This document shows positions 1 through 10,378 of a stretch of DNA of 64,000 nt, piece by piece. The DNA lies in assembly GCF_008728515.1 (NCBI RefSeq), contig NC_044976.1, positions 31,767,376 through 31,831,375 on the forward strand. Reading direction: 5' to 3'. Made by a program: the position numbers and the translations under genes. The notes beneath the pieces are model-generated. The model was not told the DNA's origin and did not search any database. It saw nothing but the letters and a program-made list of their open reading frames with translations. Numbering within the stretch: the first letter of the stretch is position 1; each line of letters opens with the position of its first letter. The DNA comes from Papio anubis. Lineage: Eukaryota > Chordata > Mammalia > Primates > Cercopithecidae.

Positions 1-1826
1 TATCACTCTGGAAAAGGCCCTGAGTGATGGCTCTACGATGCCACTAAGACAGCCCTTAGAAGCTTGGAAAAAGTAATGGATCATATTAAACAAAGTAGAG
101 TCACCAGAACTGCCATGCAAACTGTGAAGGGAAAAGCTCGGAGAAGTGGCATGCTGGGCTAGGTCTGCTGTGTAAAAGCTGACCATAGTTCTCAGGAAGA
201 CCTGGAGGACACTCTATTTACGAATGCAATCAGGAGGTGAGGAGCTCCAGCCTTCCTGGAGGGGGTGAGCACCAGCATTGCTGGAAACCTGAGTAACTAA
301 TGGCTATCCTCTGTGGGTGAAAACTGATGGGAAGAGACACTGGGCTCCCTAGCAGTAATGGGGATGAGAAGGTCCTAGAATACAGAGACCAGGTGGAATT
401 ACTTAACAGTCAGAAGCAACGTTGGTGTAATTACTAAAATGGGAAGCAAGGCTGAAATGGTAGCTGGGAGAGCCTGGCCTACGGGATCTACAAAGATGGC
501 TCATAGAACATGATGTTCCTAAGGGCAAAGTAAATAGGAAGCCAAGAAGAGCAGCCAAAACAAGTATGACTAGATGAACAAAATAGATCATGAGTAGATC
601 TATGAGCAGGGTGAGAAAAGCTGCCCCCAGCGGAAAGGTGCAATTCCCTGCCCAGTTTGCAGACTTGAGCCAGGTTTCATTTCCCAAGAGGCTGGGTCCC
701 TGTGAAAAAAGACCCTGCACAATGACAGTAATTGTATATAGCAGTTGTTCCTACAGTTCTTCCCCCCAAACACCTACTACTGTGTACTCAGAAAACAGAA
801 TATTGTAGACAAGGGAATGTTCAGATATATCAAAGACTTCTGGATACAGGATGTTAGTTGATGCTGATACCTGGGGGTCCAAAGCATTATCACAGCAACT
901 CTGTCAGAGGAGGGGTATATGAAGGTTGTTTTGAGAATAAATGGAGTCTTGGACCAGGTCTGTCTCACAGTACACACCTAATAAAGTAGGAGCCTCAACT
1001 GTAGCAGCTGTGAGGCGCATATCTTTATTAGAACAGATTAACACAGCCTTGGTTACATAGAATGTAGCTATGGATCTGGCCATGTAGTCTTTTTCATACC
1101 CTTCAGAAAGGAGGATCAGAAGCAGTTTGCATTCACATGAGGTAGACAACAGTATACATTCATGGTTTCCCCCAGAGCTATGTTACTTCTCCTGCTGTCT
1201 GTCATAATAGAGTATAAAGGGATGTGGACCATCCGGACATCTTGCAGAATATAACATATTGGTTCACTCTATTGAGGACATGATATTAATCGGATCTGAG
1301 GAGTGAGAAGGGACAATTAGTGCTTTGGCAAGATGCCTTTGCAAGATGCATGTGCTCCAGAGGGTAAGAGATAAATCCTACAAAGTTCTGCTGTGGAATT
1401 TTTAGGGCCCAGTGGTCTGAAGCATGCTGAGACATGCCCTCCAAATTAAAGGGCAAATTATTGCACGTTTTCCCTCTTAAAGCCAAAGCAGCAGCAGTTT
1501 GGTAGATCTCTGGGTTTTGGAGGAAGCACACTCTTCACTTGGGAATACTGGTATGACGCATTTATCTGCTGACATTAACAGGAACAGCTTTGAATGGGAG
1601 CTAGAGTTAAGAAAAGGTTCGGCAACAGATTCAAGTTGCAGTACAAGCAGTTCTGCTGCTTGGGCCATGCCACCCCTCAGGTCCCACGGCCTTGGGGTTG
1701 CTGTGGTTAGGGAAAGACATCCTGTGGAGCTTCTGGCAGGCCCTGATAGGAAAACTGCAGCACAGACTCCTTGGGTTCTGGTGCAAGTCCATGTCTTCTG
1801 CAGCAGAGAACTATGCAGCATGTGAC
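1..1826 (+). mobile_element. Decayed ERV internal fragment (class III/ERVL-like) with pol remnants
   Basis: On the plus strand, short pieces in shifting frames look like retroviral reverse transcriptase: around 1100-1180 a piece reads FRKEDQKQFAFT then a stop then GRQQYTFMVSP; around 1265-1300 the sequence reads IEDMILIGSEE where an active-site aspartate motif is expected; around 1755-1820 LGFWCKSMSSAAENYAA resembles the RT-RNase H connection. Many stops and frameshifts make it dead. No LTR is visible inside the window. Order (RT before RNase H connection) shows plus orientation, antisense to CSMD2. Class is inferred from memory; the portion before 800 is the least certain. Confidence 0.55.
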
Positions 1827-1834
1827 CGACTTAC

Positions 1835-2023
1835 CATCAAAAATCTCAAACTCATCATACTGCTTCTCGCTGAGGAAGTACTCCACTGTGAGGGAGATGT
1901 TATAGTCAGGCTCCACTCTCACCAGCCAAGAGCAGGTCTGGAACTGGGGATAGCTTCCAGGGTAACTCTGGCTCAGGATCACGCCTGTGGAGTCTGTCAG
2001 AAGCTCATTTGTTGGGCAGTGCA
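1835..2023 (-). CDS. CSMD2: CSMD2 exon, CUB domain N-terminal part (inferred CUB 14)
   Basis: Exon of 189 bp, phase 1 to 1, 63 codons. The acceptor is AAG (TTTCTTTCTCCAAG), the only one here not using CAG or TAG; the donor is TTGATG|GTAAGT. Reads VHCPTNELLTDSTGVILSQS, YPGSYPQFQTCSWLVRVEPD, YNISLTVEYFLSEKQYDEFE and IFDG. First-pair cysteines (VHC, QTCSW) and a sequon (NIS) are present; the QYDEFEIFDG segment is the calcium-edge motif. The remainder of this CUB must lie in the next exon, beyond position 1. A decayed ERV fragment ends within about 20 bases of its donor. Confidence 0.95.
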
Positions 2024-2384
2024 CTTGGAGAAAGAAAGAGAAACACCAAGTATGTGGGGGTGGAGATGGAACTACAGCCAACACATTTGCTTTTCCCAAT
2101 ACAAAAGACAACCATTAGAAAATCAGTATTTGAGCACATTCAAGTCAGATCCCACATCCATCACTGTGCTGCTCCATGACATGAGGTGGCCTGAGATCCT
2201 GTGTCAATATTGTAGTCTTTCTGGGACTTGGGCTTCGCCAGTTGGTTGGAATCACTTCCTAGTTAAGTTGTGGGTTCTACTACCTGGTTTTGAGTAGGGG
2301 AGGATGGAACATACATACAGACAGCAGTAATGCTTCCCCAGATCCAAAGGAGATAATCTGGGTTTTATTTGAACATAGATGGTG

Positions 2385-2576
2385 CTGTATAGGGCAGAGG
2401 TAAGTACATGGGATTTTGAGTCAAATACACCTGGATTTATAGCCCATCTCTGCCACTTACTACTGGTGTGGTCTTGAACAAGTTATCTCCTCTCTGTGTG
2501 ATGGCTTCTCCATCTCCAACACAGAGATAACACAGAACTTACAGGGCTGTTGTGAGCATTATATAAAACATTATAT
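2385..2576 (+). repeat. MIR SINE
   Basis: Shows the MIR core and tail: tcaaatacacctggattt, then ctctgccacttactactggt, tcttgaacaagttatctcct, and an ending with gggctgttgtgagcatta. Degraded. Immediately followed by an Alu. Confidence 0.75.
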
Positions 2577-2889
2577 GCTGGGTGCAGAGGCTCACACCTG
2601 TAGTCCCAGCACTTTGGGAGGCTGGGGCAGGTGGATCATGAGGTCAAGAAATCGAGACCATCCTGGCCAACATGGTGAAACCCCATCTCTACTAAAAATA
2701 CAAAAATTATCTGGGCGTGGTGGTGCGTGCCTATAGTCCCAGCTACTCGGGAGGCTGAGGCAGGAGAACTGCTTCCCGGGAGGCGGAGGTTGCAGTGAGC
2801 CGAGATTGTGCCACTGCACTCCAGCCTGGCAACAGAGCGAGACTCCATCTCAAAAACAAAAAACAAACAAAAACAAACAAACAAAAAAT
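2577..2889 (+). mobile_element. AluS SINE
   Basis: Near full-length Alu in plus orientation: tgctgggtgcagaggctcac start, both monomers, and a mixed tail of CAAA units from about 2851. Confidence 0.93.
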
Positions 2890-4019
2890 ATATATAATAT
2901 GAAATAATATATGTAAAGCATGCAACATAGTGCTGCAATAAATTGTAGAGGGAATGATGATAACTGCATCTTGGACAGAAAGGTCCCAGAACTTGGCTGT
3001 GGCCTAATTAGTAGGATTAATATAGCTAAAGAAAAAAATGTCATTCTAAGGAAGACATTGAGCTTGGAACTTAGAAAAGGAGGAGCTGGAGGAGCAGGAT
3101 TGGTTTTTTTGTCATCACCATGAATGGGTGGGAAGCTGCTGGTTCAGAGAGGCCCTTCTCCAGCACTGAGGAGGTGCTCTGTCCTGGAGCACAGGCAAGC
3201 ATCACAGCATGAAAGCAATTTCAGGACCATCCACCGCCATTTGCTTGGGTTGCGGACACCAAAGCAAAGTTCTGAGGACTAAATGGGCTTCTTCATTACA
3301 TTGTTCTTTCAGTACAAAGGTGTGCATTGACAATAGTTGTAAGTATTCCGATCACTGCACACAGAGAAATCAGTATTTTGCAGTAGATGTGCCTTTAGAC
3401 AGGCTTCCTGGGTATGCTGGATTCTGGGACACTGGTAAAAGGGAGTTTCTGGAACTGCAAGGCCAAAATTTAATCCCTGGATTACAATCTCAGGTAATGC
3501 TATTTTGGGTAGAAGACTTTGCTACGGGCTGTCCACCCATCTCACCTCTGCCTTCAGAGAAGTGAGGCTTGGTAATTAGAACTGGGGCTGGGCTCCTAGA
3601 CAGAGTCTTGCTGTGGCCCAGAATTTCACAGGAGTCATCCAGGCTTCTGCCTGAGTAGCTTTGAAAGGTACTCACTGACTTTTCCCAATAGAGCTTCCTT
3701 TTTAATTTTAAGGGGAGAAGGAAAACAAATGTCTTCTAGGAGGAAACTCACTTAGCTTTGACATGCTCCTGATTTCACTAATCCGATGACCAGCACAGGG
3801 CACTGAGATGTGGTGATACTTAAGTTCTCTTAGGCCTCGTGGTCCCCTCCTGCCTCTACCGGGTCTGCTATTCCTCACTGACAGTCCATATTGCAGGTTC
3901 TTCCTACTCTTGCTTTCCCAGAAGTGAGGGAAAGGCTGACTTGTTTCCCCATAGGCTACTGAATATTTGCAGGTAGCAGTAGTTCTAGAAACAGTAGTTG
4001 CACTAGTGATAATATTCAC
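2890..4019. other. Intronic, no gene seen
   Basis: Intron between the inferred Sushi 13 and CUB 14 exons. Apart from the Alu tail and flanking A-rich stretch I recognise no repeat family, RNA gene or splice-flanked open frame here. Confidence 0.5.
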
Positions 4020-4205
4020 AGCAGACATGGAGCAATTACTGCATGCCAGGCATCATCCTAAACTAGTTTATGTTATTAACCCATTTAATACCCCCATGGC
4101 ATAAGTACTATCATTATCCTCAGTTTATAGAAGAGAAGACTGAGGGCAGGACAATCAGGTATCTTGCCTTAAGTCAGATGCCTGATGAGTGGAGACTATT
4201 TTTTG
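4020..4205 (-). repeat. MIR SINE (minus)
   Basis: Reverse MIR features: atgccaggcatcatcctaaa, then a degraded form of the tcattatcctcagtttatag block and a following gaagactgaggg. Confidence 0.6.
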
Positions 4206-4701
4206 ATCTTAGTTGGGGTGACTAGCTGAAGAGAATTCATTTCTGTCAAGGCATAGTACACTGGAACAAAGACTGCTGTGGTCTCTCAGTTGCCTGGTTT
4301 GGCACACAGCGCCTTGAGTGCATCCATGCATCAGTAAAGCAGGGATGGTGTGTGAGCCTACCCTTCCCTAAGGGCCCAGGGAGGGACTTCCTCCTTCCAG
4401 TACTCAGTATGCAATTCCAAGAAATTTCCAGGAAAGGAAAAAAAAGCAGATGGAAATAGATGTGGCCACTGTGGCCAATTCACAGGTTCAGACATCAGAA
4501 GAGGGCAGAGAACCTATCTAGGGTGATCACTCATTCATTCCTCATGCACTCATTCATTCATCAGACAACATTTACCAAGGGAACTTTCATGTTATGGGGC
4601 AGTAACTGAGCTAAGAACTGGGAATAGAAAGAGGAACAAAACAAGGGCTTTGTTTAGGAGGAACTTCTAGGCCCCATACAGATGCGGATCCATGCAATTA
4701 C

Positions 4702-4815
4702 CTTCACATATTGGGGGTGGGCCTTCAAACTGCAGGTAGGTTCCAAGTTTGCAGGTCAGAATTTCATTCCCCACTAAGGTAAAGCCAGGGAGGCATCTGT
4801 AGCGTACGATGTCAC
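4702..4815 (-). CDS. CSMD2: CSMD2 exon, Sushi domain second part (inferred Sushi 13)
   Basis: Exon of 114 bp, phase 1 to 1. Acceptor GTCTTTCTTTGACAG, donor GTGAAG|GTAATT. Encodes GDIVRYRCLPGFTLVGNEIL, TCKLGTYLQFEGPPPICE: Sushi cysteines 2, 3 and 4. The usual Trp between the third and fourth cysteine is not seen; the position is occupied by QFEG, a family-typical variation I also recall in the CSMD1 equivalent. Separated by 486 bp from its first half. Confidence 0.95.
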
Positions 4816-5301
4816 CTGTCAAAGAAAGACCAACATGTAGACTCTCTTAAGAAGTCTGGTCAGGGCTGATGGGCACCCATTAGTACCTTGAACCCACTTC
4901 CAGGTGAGATAATCAGAGGAGGATCATGTTCTGTTCAGACTTAAATAACTAGCTCGGCTCCCATCAAATGGCCCAGACAACTGCTCCCCTCTCACAGCTC
5001 AGCCTTGCCTGAGCCTCGGAATGTCTCACATTTCAGGACATTTTATACTGTCTTGCATGGATTTATTTCTCAAAAAGATGCTGACTTGAATCACAGAAGA
5101 AAACTGTTTTCCTGGCTCCCCTTTTGATTTTATTTTGGGTGCAAACTCAGTGGACAGAACCTGCTGGCACAGGGCCTACTGTTTCTCTCTCCATAGACAG
5201 GAGCAGGGAGTAATGTCCACTGGCCCAACATCTCCCACCGCCACCTTCCCTTCCTTCCCCAGTCCTGGGCTCGCAGTTCTTGCTGGCTTGGGAGGTGGTA
5301 C

Positions 5302-5382
5302 CTATGTTAAATTCTTCATTCTCTGTGACGACTTCGGCATTGGGGAGGATGGTGGGAGGAGGGCATTTGGTGAGTGGATAAG
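5302..5382 (-). CDS. CSMD2: CSMD2 exon, Sushi domain first part (inferred Sushi 13)
   Basis: Exon of 81 bp, phase 1 to 1. Acceptor TTTATCTTTTCAG, donor AACATAG|GTACCA. Encodes AYPLTKCPPPTILPNAEVVT and ENEEFNI plus a split Gly. It contains only Sushi cysteine 1. The split position (before GDIVRYRC) differs from that in the inferred Sushi 11 (after GYALQ), so the two introns are not the same ancestral intron. The exon is symmetric; skipping it would remove one cysteine and misfold the domain. Confidence 0.95.
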   Translation of the reverse strand, partial: LIHSPNALLPPSSPMPKSSQRMKNLT

Positions 5383-5639
5383 CTGAAAAGATAAAAGCAG
5401 GCAAGTCAGGGTAAGATCATCACTCTCCAGGTATGCTGTCATTCATTTGTTCAATTCTTCACTTTCTCATCCCTCATTTATTCACACACAGATATTCATG
5501 AGTACTTATCTGCAAACAGGGCAAGTTTAGCCAAGTCCTTTTTGCTTATCTTCTGTCATCCTTATTGAAATCAATAATAACAAAGGAGGGGAGATCTAAG
5601 AAGTCAGTGACATCATCACCAGCACTGAAGGGTGGGAGA

Positions 5640-5868
5640 GGAGCATTTTCTGAGTGCCTCGTGGATATTAGGTGTTTTATAGGCTGCCACTCAAACCCTC
5701 ACAACATCTGACTGTGCCGTGAGGTGCTCTTACTCTACTCGTGAGCAAGTGAGATTCAGAAAGGTGAAGTAAGTTCCTCAAGGTCACACAGGAATTAGGT
5801 GGCACAGGCAGGATTTGAATCCAGGTCTGGCGGCCCCCAAACCCTGTATTCTTCCCACCACTGAGCAT
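5640..5868 (-). repeat. MIR SINE (minus)
   Basis: Reverse MIR: caaaccctcacaacatctga, gtgagattcagaaaggtgaa, ctcaaggtcacacaggaatt and ggatttgaatccaggtctgg are the standard blocks in the right order. It lies 260 bases upstream (in transcript sense) of the inferred Sushi 13 first exon. Confidence 0.8.
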
Positions 5869-6172
5869 CTACATGCTGTACGTGGCTTCTGCGATTACCC
5901 ACTGAAGTCAGCTAACAAGCTGACCCTTCTGATCTTTGACCAGATACTTCTGGCTTCACAAATTTTCTAGACTGGAATTCATCCCTATGGGCAGAGACTG
6001 GATGATGCTAGAGGCAGGATGCTATTTACTGAGGCAAAGTTCAGTGTGGGTTCATAACCTGGCTTTTATTACTGGCACAGAGTCAAGTGCTATACAAGTG
6101 TTAGCTGCTCTTGCTGCCACTGCTATTGTTATTATCGTTACTATTTCCAGTCACCCCAATCCGTACTATATT

Positions 6173-6187
6173 AAAAAAGTGTTCTTT
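6173..6187. repeat. Target-site duplication of AluY (left copy)
   Basis: AAAAAAGTGTTCTTT; identical to 6503-6517 on the other side of the AluY. Confidence 0.85.
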
Positions 6188-6502
6188 TTTTTTTTTTTTT
6201 TTTTTTTTTTGAGACGGAGGTCTCGCCTGTCACTTCCAGGCTGGAAGTGCAGTGGTCGGATCTCGGCTTCACTGCAAGCTCCGGGCCCCGCTGGGTTTAC
6301 GCCATTCTCCTGCCTCAGCCTCCCGAGTAGCTGGGACTACAGGCGGCCACCACCTCGCCTGGCTAGTTTTTTGTATTTTTTTTAGTAGAGATGGGGTTTC
6401 ACTGTGTTAGCCAGGATGGTCTCGATCTCCTGACCTCGTGATCCGCCCATCTTGGCCTCCCAACGTGCTAGGATTACAGGCTTGAGCCACCGTGCCCAGC
6501 CT
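6188..6502 (-). mobile_element. AluY, Old World monkey-type lineage
   Basis: Full-length Alu on the minus strand with a long T run. It carries CTCGCCTGGCTAGTTTTTTG and GATCCGCCCATCTTGGC, and the ending ggcttgagccaccgtgccc, which I associate with young cercopithecid AluY. Flanked by a perfect 15 bp target-site duplication (6173-6187 and 6503-6517). Confidence 0.93.
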
Positions 6503-6517
6503 AAAAAAGTGTTCTTT
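6503..6517. repeat. Target-site duplication of AluY (right copy)
   Basis: AAAAAAGTGTTCTTT; exact match to 6173-6187. Confidence 0.85.
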
Positions 6518-6920
6518 AATAATACAAATATAATCATTATCATTGAAGAAAATTTGAGGTATTCTATGGAACAGTAGGAAGAAATCAAACTCATCCATTG
6601 CCCTCTCAGAGATAGTGACTGTTAACCAATTACAGTACGTTCTTGGAGTGTTTATTCTCTGCATATATAAATATTTTTGTTTTACACAACTTGCATTGTA
6701 TGTTATATATTTTGCATTGATCTTTGCATACTTACTATTATATTGCAAGAATTTCCCATATAATTAAATTTCTTCAAAAATGTGATTGAAATAACTTCAT
6801 AGGATTTAATCATACAAATTTACTAGAATGTATTTAACAGATACTCTGTTAACCATTTAGGTTTCCAAAAGTTTTGCAATTTAAAATAAAGCTGCAATGA
6901 AATCTTTTTTTATAAATGCA
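6518..6920 (+). mobile_element. Old L1/L2-like LINE 3' fragment
   Basis: AT-rich; the segment accatttaggtttccaaaag followed by aaataaagctgcaatgaa is a common ancient LINE 3' motif. Family and edges uncertain. Confidence 0.4.
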
Positions 6921-7168
6921 TCTTTTATGGTTTTTTTCTTTTTCTTTTTTGACTAGAAAGGATTCAAGTACATAACCCTTTTGAAAGTACAGATGTCTCC
7001 TGCTGAATGTCAGTAATCCTTTCCTGGAAATCAAATGTTCTGTGTAAAGATATTAACTAGGAGTCTATATCCCATCATTTTAAGTGGGAAAAAATTATAC
7101 TGTGTTGTACTTCAACCCAAAATCCAAAAAGTAATTAAGACAAAATAAAATACCTAAATATATGCAAC

Positions 7169-7344
7169 AAACCATTATGTTAGTAGTTAAATACTTAAAA
7201 CATCACGATCACCCAACAACATGGCGTGACAAAACAGTGCCTCTGTGCATTGCATACTGTACCATCAACATCCAGTGCACCGTGAAGTCTTGCAGCTTGA
7301 GACATTATAAAACTCTAGGCAGAAAGAAGGTCTAGCTATGAAAG
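7169..7344. repeat. Dispersed direct duplication, copy 1 (about 176 bp)
   Basis: Nearly the same sequence recurs at 8138-8318. Shared blocks include ggcgtgacaaaacagtgcct, catcaacatccagtgca and taggcagaaagaaggtctag. Does not match a repeat family I recognise. Confidence 0.85.
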
Positions 7345-8137
7345 GCTTGGTGGGAATGCATTCAGGACTGGCACTAGGTGGTAGAGTACAGTTCACAATG
7401 AACAGCATGGAGTGACACCTCAGAGCCAGCAGCCTCTGAGACACACATCCCCGCCACAGAATTGGAGCCCCTTTCCAAAAGTCCGCATGAGATTCTGACA
7501 TTTTACCAACTGTAGCTGGAATGCAACTTGAGACTTTCCCTGCACATGTATTTATTTAAAATGGTGTATTATGTTTTGGGGGATCTAAATGTAAATGTTT
7601 TCTGTAGACGCATTTGCTGAAATGTATTGTATTGAGAGATATGTAAACTCTCTGAAATGTGGGTGCTAAAACTAAGAGGCACTCTTGAGGTAACCAAATG
7701 GGTTTACCTTTGATTTAACATAAACCAGGAAGGGCCACATCCGCGCTCGCTGCATGCTTCCATTTTGCCCTCCAGGAAAACAGTTCCCATTGATACTGTG
7801 AACAGAGTGACAGTTCCTCCAGTACTGGGCGCCATCATTCTTCTTTTACCCAGTTCGTGTAATGATTGTCTATGGAGGGCTCACCCTGGGTCAGGCACTG
7901 TGTCCAGTGTTGAGGATACAAGAACAGCCAAAACAAATACATCCCTTTCCCTCACAGAACTTAGGGCCAGCTGGGAGAGATAGTCGTCTGTTTTAATCTT
8001 TGTTAAATTGCTAAACAAAAAAGCAGCATTTATTTTATTTTAATTGGCATTTGATAACTAATTAGGCTAAGCATTTTTCACATGTTAATGGCCTATTTGC
8101 ATCTCTCTTTTTAACTGTCTATTAAAAGAGTTGCGAT
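7345..8137. other. Intronic spacer between the duplicated segments
   Basis: Unassigned sequence. 7840-7985 (tcaccctgggtcaggcactg, aggatacaagaacagcca) looks like an old SINE/L2-type fragment. 7345-7700 I do not recognise; it has no convincing coding potential. Confidence 0.4.
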
Positions 8138-8318
8138 AAACCAGTATGCTAGAAGTTTAAATACTTAAAACATCACTTCATGATCACCCAACAATATGGC
8201 GTGACAAAACAGTGCCTCTGTGCACTGCATACTGTGTCATCAACATCCAGTGCACTGTGAAACCTTGCAGCTTGAGACATTATAAAAGTCTAGGCAGAAA
8301 GAAGGTCTAGCTATGAAA
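8138..8318. repeat. Dispersed direct duplication, copy 2 (about 181 bp)
   Basis: Second copy of 7169-7344, with a 4-5 base insertion (catcacTTCAtgatcaccc). Its right end lies in a perfect 10 bp stem (8298-8307 with 8319-8328) that copy 1 lacks. Confidence 0.85.
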
Positions 8319-8682
8319 GACCTTCTTTGTCCCTATTTTTCTTATAAATTTGAAGAACTCTGAATATTCAAGGTTGACCTTAGCTGGTTAATTATATTTT
8401 CCCAGTTTATCATTTGCTTGGTTTTATTTATGGCACTTTTGATTTGTAGAAGTATTAAGTTTTTATGTAGCCAATTATAATTTTTCTTAATAAGTTAAAA
8501 AAATTGGTGCCTTCCATTCTCAGCATCATACTTATCTGCGAAACTTCTAAGGCATACTAAACTTTTCCAGGAAAAAAAATGAATAAAAACAAATCCTCAC
8601 TTAAATACAGCCTGGGTACTTCATATTTTGTGATTACTGTTTTGACTCCGGTGATTTTTCCATTACATTTTTTTAAACTACC

Positions 8683-8985
8683 TTTTTTTTTTTTTTTTTA
8701 GCAGGGTCTTGCTCTGTCACCTAGACTGGAGTACAGTGGCACAATCACGGCTCACTGCAGCCTTGACCTCCTGGGCTTAAGCTATCCTCTCACCTCTGCC
8801 TCCCAAGTAGCTGGAACTACAGACTCATGCCACCACACCTGGCTAATTACAATTTTTTTTTTTTTGGTAGAGATGGGATTTCATGATATTGTCCAGGCTG
8901 GTCTCAAACTCCTGGGCTCAAGTGATCCTCCCACCTTGGCCTCCCAAAGTGCCGGGATTACAGGTTTGAGTCACTGTGCCTGGCC
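8683..8985 (-). mobile_element. AluJ SINE (minus)
   Basis: Full-length old Alu: gcagggtcttgctctgtcac, gactggagtacagtggcaca, ctgggctcaagtgatcctcc, ending ctgtgcctggcc. Confidence 0.92.
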
Positions 8986-9142
8986 ATAAAATTACAAATG
9001 TCTGTTTAATGGGGAAAGCTTATGGGATACTAAAAAGCAGCAAAACAAAAATTTCCCAACTCTCACCATGTAGGCATAAGTATTGTGAAGATTTTGCTGG
9101 AGGATCTTGAGTCTTTTACAGACACGCCCTCCCTATTTCCCA

Positions 9143-9143
<1 letters not shown>

Positions 9144-9196
<53 letters not shown>
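9144..9196. repeat. (CA)n microsatellite, about 26 units
   Basis: Uninterrupted CA dinucleotides over 53 bases in the 14 kb intron. Long pure tracts of this kind are usually length-polymorphic. Confidence 0.97.
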
Positions 9197-9199
<3 letters not shown>

Positions 9200-9520
9200 G
9201 ATGGTATCCCACTGTATCTACCATGTTATTGCTACAGAACTCTGGGGCAGGGGACATCCAAGGCTGACTCCCCATTTCGTTTTGTGAATACCCTCCTTCT
9301 TCCCCTGGGGGGAAGAGGGTGAGGTGCTGAGAGAGCGTAGCCAGATTCTGGTGTGTGTGAACATGTGAACTGCTGGGCGGTGGGCAGCTGCTTTATTAAT
9401 GTTAGGCAGCAGTGGGCTCAGCAGCAGCCATTGTGAGCAATGGTCCCTATCGTCTTCCTGGGAACATTATTCCTCAAGCTGCTGGGTATCCTGGATTGGC
9501 CTTTCATTTGAAGCTTTTAT

Positions 9521-9820
9521 TTATCTATTTTTTTTTTGGAAATGGAGTTTCACTCTTGTTGCCCAGGCTGGATCCCAATAGTGTGATCTCGGCTCATGGC
9601 AACCTCCGCCTCCTGGTTTCAAGCAATTCTCCTGCTTCACCCTCCCGAGTAGCTGGGATTATAGGCATGCGCCACCATGTCCGGCTAATTTTGTATTTTT
9701 AGTACAGATGGGGTTGCTCCATGTTGGTCAGGCTGGTCTTGAACTCCCAACCTCAGGTGATCTGCCCACTTTGGCCTCCCAAAGTGCTGGGATTGCAGGC
9801 GTGAGCCACCACACTCAGCC
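9521..9820 (-). mobile_element. AluS SINE (minus)
   Basis: Full-length minus Alu. Flanked by an imperfect duplication: TCATTTGAAGCTTTT on the left (9504-9518) and TCATTTGAAACCTTT on the right (from 9821). Confidence 0.92.
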
Positions 9821-10159
9821 TCATTTGAAACCTTTAAAACCAAATTAGCTTAGAAAAAAAAAACCTGAGCTCACATGGTTCATTTGAGCTTACCAAAGGA
9901 CTGAGGCTCTGCTTTTGAATTTGGAGTCCATGCTCAGCTAATATTGAAATGCCTTCCTTCACCTTTGTTTCTTGCTTGTATCTCTTTTTCAGAACATCAC
10001 AAGGAGTGGTGAGTGTGGTCTAGGGTGGGAGTCCATAATCACTGTATTTTCTTGTGATACCATCACCTGAGTTTTTAAAATCACCTGCTTTTTTTCGCAC
10101 TGAACAATGTAAAATTAATATTTCCCTAAATCAATGAATTGTATTCTACACGAATGATT

Positions 10160-10378
10160 CTTTTTCTTTTCTTTTTTGAGACAGGTTCTCATTCTGTCAC
10201 ACAGGCTGGAGTGCAGTGGCACAATCATAGCTCTCACTGTAACCTCAAACTCTTGGGCTCAAGTGATCCTCCCACATTAATCTCCTGAGTATCTGGGACT
10301 GCAGGCATGCACCACCACACCCAGCTAATTTTTTTTTTTTTTGGTAGAGGCAAAGTCTCATTATGTTGCCCAGGTTTG
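10160..10378 (-). mobile_element. AluJ SINE, 5'-truncated (minus)
   Basis: Alu on the minus strand lacking its left end, with tacacgaatgatt before and tacatgaatgatt after it, a probable target-site duplication of a truncated insertion. Confidence 0.88.

Noticed and set aside
1..1834. Next CSMD2 exon (rest of CUB 14)
   Set aside because: No minus-strand frame with the expected closing CUB strands or splice sites is found; the interval is ERV-derived.
1692..2297. 201-residue open frame on the plus strand
   Set aside because: The first part is ERV pol remnant and the rest is antisense to a CSMD2 exon; chance fusion of frames.
7265..7501. Possible processed pseudogene in the duplicated region
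   Set aside because: No poly-A tail, target-site duplication or protein I recognise; kept only as an unassigned duplication.
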